DNA of 8,070 bases from Methyloligella sp. (GTDB lineage Bacteria > Pseudomonadota > Alphaproteobacteria > Rhizobiales > JALUTE01): NCBI GenBank assembly GCA_027058255.1, contig JALUTE010000456.1, positions 1 through 8,070 of the forward strand. Direction: 5' to 3'. Position 1 is the stretch's first letter. Each line of letters begins with the position of its first letter. Shown here piece by piece: positions 1 through 8,070 of this stretch. The translations under genes and the position numbers were made by a program. The notes under the pieces were generated by a model. It saw only the letters and a program-made list of their open reading frames with translations. It was not told the origin of the DNA and ran no database searches.

Positions 1-2002
<2,002 letters not shown>

Positions 2003-2037
2003 GGTGACGGGGCGGGGGAGCATCAGGGGCAGCGGCG

Positions 2038-2304
2038 ATGCCGACGATTTCGATTCTTGGCGGCATCGTCGTCTCGATGTATTACAATGACCATCCGCCT
2101 CCGCATTTTCACGCTTACTATCAGGGGCATAGGGCACTGGTCACGATCGAGGATGGTGCCATTGCGAGGGGAAGCCTGCCGCTGAGGGTCGAACGCAAAG
2201 TTCGTGGTTGGGCGTTGCTCAGACAGGAGGAACTGCTCGCCAATTGGCAACGCGCTCAGGACGATGAGCCGCTGGAACGCATAGCAGGGCCGGGAGATGA
2301 TTGA
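2038..2304 (+). CDS. DUF4160 domain protein, first gene of a toxin-antitoxin-like pair
   Basis: This small protein of 88 residues matches the DUF4160 family along its whole length. The N-terminus MPTISILGGIVVSMYYNDH leads straight into the family's hallmark PPHFHAYY (about 21-28). After it come a GHRALVTIEDG strand region, a G-LP-R segment (about 46-50) and the C-terminal W-LL-EEL-NW pattern (58-70). The ATG at 2038 gives exactly the usual family start, with a modest purine-rich AGGGG about 10 bases upstream. The stop overlaps the next gene by 8 bp, which suggests translational coupling. Adjacent DUF4160 and DUF2442 genes are a recurrent arrangement in bacteria and look like toxin-antitoxin modules. 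The biochemical role is not established, and the His-rich PPHFH motif invites, but does not prove, a metal-binding or catalytic role. The gene lies inside the rpoD-tail repeat pair. Confidence 0.88.
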   Translation: MPTISILGGIVVSMYYNDHPPPHFHAYYQGHRALVTIEDGAIARGSLPLRVERKVRGWALLRQEELLANWQRAQDDEPLERIAGPGDD

Positions 2305-2563
2305 AGTCACACGGGTCGAACACGTCTCGGACCACAAACTTCGGGTCGCGTTCTCCGATGGTTCAGTCGGAGAGTGGGATTTCGCCGACCTGCTCGAGCG
2401 CTCCGGCTCTATGGTCCAACCTTTGAAAGACCCCGCATTCTTTGCCCGGGCTTTTGTCGAGATGGGCGCCGTGACTTGGCCCAATGGTTATGACGTCGAT
2501 CCGATCAAGCTCTATGATGATATGCTCGCGGCTGGCGCGCTCAGACGCAAAGCGGCGGAATAG
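2297..2563 (+). CDS. DUF2442 domain protein, second gene of a toxin-antitoxin-like pair
   Basis: This is an 88-residue protein of the DUF2442 family. The N-terminal beta strands include VTRVEHVSDHKLRVAFSDG, followed by the family signature SVGEWDFADLL (23-33). Next come PLKDPAFFARAFVEMG (42-57) and the diagnostic WPNGYDVDPIKLYDDML (61-77). The ATG at 2297 sits 8 bp inside the end of the DUF4160 gene and follows GGGAG directly, so the two are almost surely one transcript with coupled translation. DUF2442 proteins are often encoded next to DUF4160 or RelE/HigB-like small proteins and have been treated as probable antitoxin or DNA-binding partners. Which gene here is toxin and which is antitoxin cannot be read from the sequence. 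The stop is followed by 26 bases before the second rpoD tail begins. Confidence 0.88.
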   Translation: MIEVTRVEHVSDHKLRVAFSDGSVGEWDFADLLERSGSMVQPLKDPAFFARAFVEMGAVTWPNGYDVDPIKLYDDMLAAGALRRKAAE

Positions 2564-2589
2564 CCTGATTGGCGTGCAATCTGGGACTC

Positions 2590-2679
2590 GAGCGCATCCG
2601 CCAGATCGAGGCCAGGGCCCTGCGCAAGCTCAAGCACCCGAGCCGGTCCCGCAAGCTCAGGAGCTTCCTGGAAAATTGA
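2590..2679 (+). pseudogene. Detached C-terminal remnant of rpoD (end of region 4.2)
   Basis: This stretch encodes the last 29 residues of RpoD plus the stop, starting inside the recognition helix (ERIRQIEARALRKL) and ending SFLEN. It differs from the intact gene only by Lys to Arg and Asp to Glu. It has lost regions 1 to 4.1 and the first helix of the region 4.2 helix-turn-helix, so it cannot work as a sigma factor. The same frame stays open upstream to a TTG at 2569 (stop TGA at 2566), which would give a 37-residue peptide. No convincing ribosome binding site precedes that TTG, so translation is unlikely. It is best read as a displaced gene end. Confidence 0.85.
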
Positions 2680-2681
2680 CC
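2590..2681 (+). repeat. Direct repeat copy 2: detached rpoD 3' end
   Basis: This is the second copy of the 92-bp rpoD tail, 90 of 92 bases identical to 1911-2002. It includes the TGA at 2677-2679 and two bases after it. The sequence to its right runs 15 bases to the convergent regulator's stop codon. If the DUF pair were removed by recombination between the repeats, a normal rpoD end facing that regulator would be restored, with the two stop codons 17 bases apart. Confidence 0.95.
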
Positions 2682-2696
2682 ACAAATGCGGTCCGC

Positions 2697-3203
2697 TCAG
2701 CCCTTGGTCCGAAGGCGACCTTGCGAATCCGTGAAGGCCTCGATGGGCACGCTCGGCTCGCGTTTCGAGCGACGGATGGCAAGGGAGGTCTTGACGCTGT
2801 CCACATTGGGAGCGGCGGTCAGCTCGTGAATGATGAAATCCTGAAACGTCGTGAGGTCCGGAGCGACGCATTTCAGGATGAAATCCACCTCGCCGGAGAG
2901 CATGTGGCACTCGCGCACGATGGGCCAGCCGCGCACCCGCTCCTCGAAGGCCTCGAGATCGGCCTCGGCCTGGCTGTGCAAGCCCACCATGGCGAAGGCG
3001 CAAATGTCGAAGCCGACCTTTTGCTCATCGAGAAGAGCGGTGTATCCGGTTATGATTCCCGCATTTTCCAGGGCACGCACGCGCCTGAGACAGGGGGGCG
3101 CGGATATGCCGACCCGGCGGGAGAGCTCCACATTGGTGATACGCCCCTCGCTCTGCAACTCGCAGAGAATGCGCCAATCGATCCGGTCGAGCCTCGCTTT
3201 CAT
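2697..3203 (-). CDS. Lrp/AsnC family transcriptional regulator
   Basis: This predicted DNA-binding regulator is of the feast/famine type, whose members usually sense amino acids and act as dimers to octamers. The 168-residue protein opens MKARLDRIDWRILCELQSEG, the classic AsnC-type N-terminus. It continues with the helix-turn-helix NVELSRRVGISAPPCLRRVRALENAGII (split here: about residues 24-51). The C-terminal RAM ligand-binding domain (about 65-145) contains GEVDFILK (104-111), the family's G-x-x-D-aliphatic motif. The frame is open to an ATG at 3275, giving 24 more residues. I chose the ATG at 3203 because it matches the family start; an AAGGA lies about 13 bases upstream of it, rather distant. 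Hand-counted GC in this gene is locally low (52-63%). The effector and target genes are unknown. Its stop faces the displaced rpoD tail. Confidence 0.92.
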   Translation of the reverse strand: MKARLDRIDWRILCELQSEGRITNVELSRRVGISAPPCLRRVRALENAGIITGYTALLDEQKVGFDICAFAMVGLHSQAEADLEAFEERVRGWPIVRECHMLSGEVDFILKCVAPDLTTFQDFIIHELTAAPNVDSVKTSLAIRRSKREPSVPIEAFTDSQGRLRTKG

Positions 3204-3372
3204 GGAAGGGCGCCGTTCCTTGATAGGTGATCCGTATGACCTTTCGCGCGTGACCCGCACGGCAATCACGGGCATGCCCTCGAGCGCTCATCGGGAGCCG
3301 GAGCCTGTGGCGAGGAGAGGGGGGCCGAACCGATCCGCGTAGCCTCGTGAATGTACCCAGCTTCGGGGGGTG

Positions 3373-3395
3373 CGCGCAATAATATTTCGTGCGCG
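3373..3395. promoter_or_regulatory. AT-rich dyad in the divergent intergenic region, possible operator
   Basis: The 230 bp between the regulator's start (3203) and the chosen ELM1-family start (3434) hold no gene. The clearest structure is a perfect 6-bp inverted repeat, CGCGCA at 3373-3378 and TGCGCG at 3390-3395. It encloses the 11-base AT-rich core ATAATATTTCG. An AT-rich palindromic site between an Lrp-type gene and a divergent gene suits an autoregulatory operator. TAATAT at 3380-3385 could also serve as a -10 element, but I see no good -35 partner. This is suggestive only. Confidence 0.3.
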
Positions 3396-3433
3396 ACCAT
3401 TGCGATTCGCGCGTCTCTTCGGGCGACGAGACC

Positions 3434-4495
3434 ATGAACGAGCATGTGACAAGCCAACGCCGAGAACGCGCCGGCGCCGAGAACGGGCAGACGCGCCCGC
3501 TCCAGGGCCGATCCGCCTGGCTCATCACCGACGGCAAGCGTGGCATGGACGTGCAGGCGATCGGCGTTGCCGATGCCCTCGGGCTCGACTATGCCCTCAA
3601 GCACGTGGCGCCGCGCCCGCCCTTCTCCTGGACCGCCCCCTGGGGGCCGGTGAGCCCGCGTGAGCGCCTCGGCCGGCCAGGCAGCCTGTTCGCCCCGCCT
3701 TGGCCCGACATCGCCATCTCCACGGGCCGTCAGAGCGTGCCCTATATGCGCGCCCTCGCGCGCCTCGCGGGCCCACGGCTCTTCCGGGTCGTGTTGCAGG
3801 ACCCGAAAACCGGGCCCGGCATTGCCGATCTCATCTGGGTGCCCGCCCATGACCGCCGCCGCGGCCCGAACGTCATCACCACGCCGACCGCACCGCACAG
3901 CCTGGGGCCCGAGCGGCTGGCCGAGATGCGGCGCGCCGTGCCGGACGCCATCGCATCCCTTCCGACCCCGCGCGTGGCGGTGATGCTGGGCGGCCCCAAT
4001 GGCGTCTATCGCTTCACCGACCAGGTGTTGCGCCGGCTCGCAACGGCGCTCGAGAGCCTTGCCGCACATGTGGGCAGCTTCATGATCACGCCCTCGCGGC
4101 GCACACCGGCCTCGTTGCTGGACGCGGCGGATCAGGCGACGCGCGCGGCGCCGCGGCTTCTCTGGGACGGCACCGGAGAGAACCCCTATCCCGCTTTTCT
4201 CGCCCATGCGGATCTGCTGATCGTCACGGCCGATTCGGTCAACATGACCGGCGAGGCGGCGGCGACCGGCCGGCCGGTCTATGTGCTGGAGCCGGAAGGC
4301 GGCTCGGCGAAATTCGCGCGATTCCACGAGGCCCTGCGCAGCCATGGCGCCACGCGACCGCTGCCCGAGCGCATCACGCGGCTTGATCACTGGACCTACG
4401 AGCCGCTAGATTCCGCGCGCGACATCGCCGCCGAGATCACGCGGCGCTGGGCGCGCCGGCATGCCATGCTGCCGGGAGGATGGCCCGAGGGCTAA
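3434..4495 (+). CDS. Mitochondrial fission ELM1 family protein (COG3660-type)
   Basis: This bacterial member of the ELM1 family (Pfam Mito_fiss_Elm1) is 353 residues from the ATG at 3434. Recognisable blocks are WLITDGKRGMDVQAIGVADALG (split here: about 29-50), DIAISTGRQSVPYMRALAR (92-110) and VVLQDPKTGPGIADLIWVP (119-137). VMLGGPNGVYRF (183-194) and ADSVNMTGEAAATGRPVYV (266-284) follow. The last block resembles the nucleotide-sugar binding C-terminal half of GT-B glycosyltransferases, so a glycosyltransferase-like fold is a fair inference. No signal peptide is evident. The plant homologue takes part in mitochondrial and peroxisomal division; the bacterial role is unknown, though a cell-envelope function is plausible. 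The start is uncertain: a GTG at 3389 would add 15 residues, but it falls inside the AT-rich dyad. Neither start has a strong ribosome binding site. The downstream oxygenase begins 70 bp later. Confidence 0.88.
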   Translation: MNEHVTSQRRERAGAENGQTRPLQGRSAWLITDGKRGMDVQAIGVADALGLDYALKHVAPRPPFSWTAPWGPVSPRERLGRPGSLFAPPWPDIAISTGRQSVPYMRALARLAGPRLFRVVLQDPKTGPGIADLIWVPAHDRRRGPNVITTPTAPHSLGPERLAEMRRAVPDAIASLPTPRVAVMLGGPNGVYRFTDQVLRRLATALESLAAHVGSFMITPSRRTPASLLDAADQATRAAPRLLWDGTGENPYPAFLAHADLLIVTADSVNMTGEAAATGRPVYVLEPEGGSAKFARFHEALRSHGATRPLPERITRLDHWTYEPLDSARDIAAEITRRWARRHAMLPGGWPEG

Positions 4496-4510
4496 TGGCC
4501 CAAGGGCTGA
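4481..4510 (+). repeat. 15-bp tandem duplication across the ELM1-family stop codon
   Basis: TGGCCCGAGGGCTAA (4481-4495) is followed directly by TGGCCCAAGGGCTGA (4496-4510), with 13 of 15 bases identical. In frame these read W-P-E-G-stop and W-P-K-G-stop. The stop is therefore duplicated, and any readthrough would add only five residues. Confidence 0.85.
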
Positions 4511-4548
4511 GAGAACACAGGGGCGCTGGCGGGCGGCTCTGCGAGAAC

Positions 4549-4555
4549 AGGGGGA
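4549..4555 (+). promoter_or_regulatory. Ribosome binding site that fixes the oxygenase start
   Basis: AGGGGGA lies 10 bases before the ATG at 4566. It supports that start over the longer in-frame ATG at 4461. Confidence 0.6.
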
Positions 4556-4565
4556 AACATCGCCC

Positions 4566-5183
4566 ATGCCGCATCTCGATATCGAAAAGCTCAAGGCAGC
4601 CCCCCTGCGCACCGACCCCTTCACCTATACGGTCGTGCCGGGCTTTCTCGCGCCCGACAGCCTGCGGGCGGCGGTGGATGCCTACCCCGATCTCGGTCCC
4701 GGCTCCTGGCCGTTGGAGGCGGTCGATCTGCCCGAGGTGGTGCGCGAGATCATCGAGGAGCTGGACGGCCCCGCTTTCGAGACGGCGATCGCCGAGAAAT
4801 TCGATGTCGCCCTTTCCGGGCGGCCGAAAATGTACTCGCTGCGCGGCTATTGCCGGCGCACGGACGGCAAGATCCACACCGATTCCAAGGACAAGATCAT
4901 CACCGTCCTGCTCTATATCAACGACGCCTGGCCGCATGAGGGCGGGCGGCTGCGCATGCTCCGCTCGGGCACCGATCTCGACGCCTATGCCGAGGAGGTG
5001 CCGCCCGATGACGGCACGCTCCTGGTGTTCCGCCGCTCGGAGACCTCCTGGCACGGGCACGGCCCGTTCGAGGGGCCCCGGCGCTCGATCCAGATGAACT
5101 GGATGGTCTCCGAAGGCCGGCGCGGCTTTCACGCCCTGCGCCACAAGCTCTCCGCCTGGGTGAAGAAGAAGAAGCGCGCCTGA
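4566..5183 (+). CDS. 2OG-Fe(II) oxygenase family protein
   Basis: This is a probable non-haem iron, 2-oxoglutarate-dependent dioxygenase of 205 residues. The metal triad is readable: H104 and D106 in KIHTDSKDK, then distal H163 in SWHGHGPF. R173 lies ten residues after it, where prolyl-hydroxylase-like enzymes bind the 2-oxoglutarate carboxylate. Between them are VLLYINDAW-P-EGG-LR (114-130) and DDGTLLVFRRSE (148-159), the usual jelly-roll strands. The C-terminus is a basic KKKKR tail. I chose the ATG at 4566 because AGGGGGA lies 10 bases before it. An in-frame ATG at 4461 would overlap the upstream gene and add a sequence unlike the family. The substrate is unknown. The 70-bp gap to the ELM1-family gene allows co-transcription but does not prove it. 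The hairpin at 5207-5230 follows. Confidence 0.88.
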   Translation: MPHLDIEKLKAAPLRTDPFTYTVVPGFLAPDSLRAAVDAYPDLGPGSWPLEAVDLPEVVREIIEELDGPAFETAIAEKFDVALSGRPKMYSLRGYCRRTDGKIHTDSKDKIITVLLYINDAWPHEGGRLRMLRSGTDLDAYAEEVPPDDGTLLVFRRSETSWHGHGPFEGPRRSIQMNWMVSEGRRGFHALRHKLSAWVKKKKRA

Positions 5184-5206
5184 GCACCCATGCTCCAAGG
5201 CTGCGC

Positions 5207-5230
5207 GGGGCGGGGCATTTGCCCCACCCC
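5207..5230. terminator. GC-rich hairpin between convergent genes, probable bidirectional terminator
   Basis: GGGGCGGGGC (5207-5216) and GCCCCACCCC (5221-5230) form a 10-bp stem with a single C/A mismatch around an ATTT loop. It lies between the oxygenase stop (5183) and the clpB stop (5277), where both transcripts must end. No clear run of T follows on either strand, so it may be a weak or factor-assisted terminator. Confidence 0.55.
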
Positions 5231-5276
5231 GGCCCCGCTATTCATGCCTGCGCCGGCGGCCATGCCCGCCGCGGCC

Positions 5277-7877
<2,601 letters not shown>

Positions 7878-7881
7878 GGCT

Positions 7882-7887
7882 CCTCCT
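7882..7887 (-). promoter_or_regulatory. Strong Shine-Dalgarno of clpB
   Basis: On the - strand, AGGAGG lies four bases before the ATG at 7877, within GAGGAGGAGCC. It fixes the start and rules out the 56-codon longer frame that begins at 8045. Confidence 0.85.
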
Positions 7888-8005
7888 CGGCACGCGAGCC
7901 CTGCCCGCCTGGCGGCGCAGGCCCCGCGCCTTGCTTGGCCTGATATGATGTCGTGCCCTCGGCCCGAAGCCCTGGCGGCACCCCGGGCAACAGGGCGCTC
8001 ACCAC

Positions 8006-8037
8006 CGCATATAGTAAGGCCAAGGCGTGGCAAAAGG
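8006..8037 (-). promoter_or_regulatory. Possible heat-shock-type promoter upstream of clpB
   Basis: The 193 bp between the clpB start and the window edge hold no gene. On the - strand, CCTTTTG (8031-8037) is followed after 15 bases by ACTATATGCG (8006-8015). The second element matches 9 of 10 positions of the alphaproteobacterial RpoH -10 consensus as I recall it (CYTATNTNNG). The first only loosely resembles the CTTGAA -35 element. clpB genes are typical RpoH targets, which raises the prior. The implied leader is about 125 nt. A second, weaker pair lies nearer the gene, CTTCGG then CATCATATC, around 7940-7970. Confidence 0.27.
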
Positions 8038-8070
8038 GGCAGCATGCCGCGACGAATGGCCCAATCCGCA

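Larger units (their letters stand above)
2003..2681 (+). mobile_element. Putative small insertion at the rpoD 3' end carrying a DUF4160-DUF2442 pair
   Basis: The segment lies between two direct repeats of the rpoD tail and ends with the second repeat, so the repeat unit is 679 bp. Hand counting gives about 58% GC over 2041-2580, against about 70% or more in sampled rpoD lines. It holds only two small overlapping genes and no recognisable integrase, transposase or terminal inverted repeat. If the displaced tail at 2590-2681 is the original end of rpoD, the insertion supplied a replacement tail for the sigma gene, as integrating elements often do at gene 3' ends. It could be a decayed larger element, a cassette moved in trans, or the product of recombination with a foreign rpoD-linked locus. 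The repeat structure is seen directly; mobility is inferred. Confidence 0.5.

Noticed and set aside
2678..2693. GACC/GGTC hairpin just after the second rpoD tail as a terminator
   Set aside because: The stem is only 4 bp with an 8-base loop and no T run, too weak to support.
2484..3230. A 248-codon + strand frame running from DUF2442 through the second rpoD tail and over the Lrp gene
   Set aside because: It reads the rpoD tail in the wrong frame and then runs antisense to a clear Lrp/AsnC gene, so it is a chance frame.
3266..4390. A 374-codon open frame on the - strand, antisense to the ELM1-family gene
   Set aside because: It is rich in Arg, Gly, Ala and His with no recognisable domain. 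The + strand carries the conserved family blocks.
4437..5198. A 253-codon - strand frame opposite the oxygenase gene
   Set aside because: It shows shadow-type composition, and the + strand has the iron-binding triad and a good ribosome binding site.

Overview
The window reads as chromosomal DNA of an alphaproteobacterium, most likely of the Hyphomicrobiales/Rhizobiales type. The support is high GC (about 70% or more in hand-counted stretches of the core genes), an alphaproteobacterial style primary sigma factor with a long acidic insert, and a bacterial ELM1-family (COG3660-type) gene. The genus cannot be named from sequence alone.

Layout from left to right. (1) rpoD on the + strand, its 5' end cut off by the window edge, ending at 2000. 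(2) A short segment of lower GC (about 58% by hand count over 2041-2580) carrying two small overlapping genes of the DUF4160 and DUF2442 families. (3) A second, 92-bp copy of the rpoD 3' end (2590-2681), so that the two-gene segment is bracketed by direct repeats of the rpoD tail. (4) A convergent Lrp/AsnC-family regulator on the - strand. (5) An intergenic region with an AT-rich dyad, then a divergent + strand pair: an ELM1-family gene and a 2OG-Fe(II) oxygenase. (6) A GC-rich hairpin between convergent genes. (7) clpB on the - strand, complete, with its upstream region running to the right window edge.

Most of the window is housekeeping: primary sigma factor, protein disaggregase and a regulator. 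The accessory and most interesting part is 1911-2681, where a toxin-antitoxin-like DUF4160/DUF2442 unit seems to have entered at the 3' end of rpoD. The full rpoD reading frame was kept and a displaced tail was left behind. This resembles the way integrating elements use gene 3' ends (tRNA, guaA, and so on), but no integrase is present in the segment. ELM1 and the oxygenase may be co-transcribed (70-bp gap), but the sequence does not show a shared pathway.
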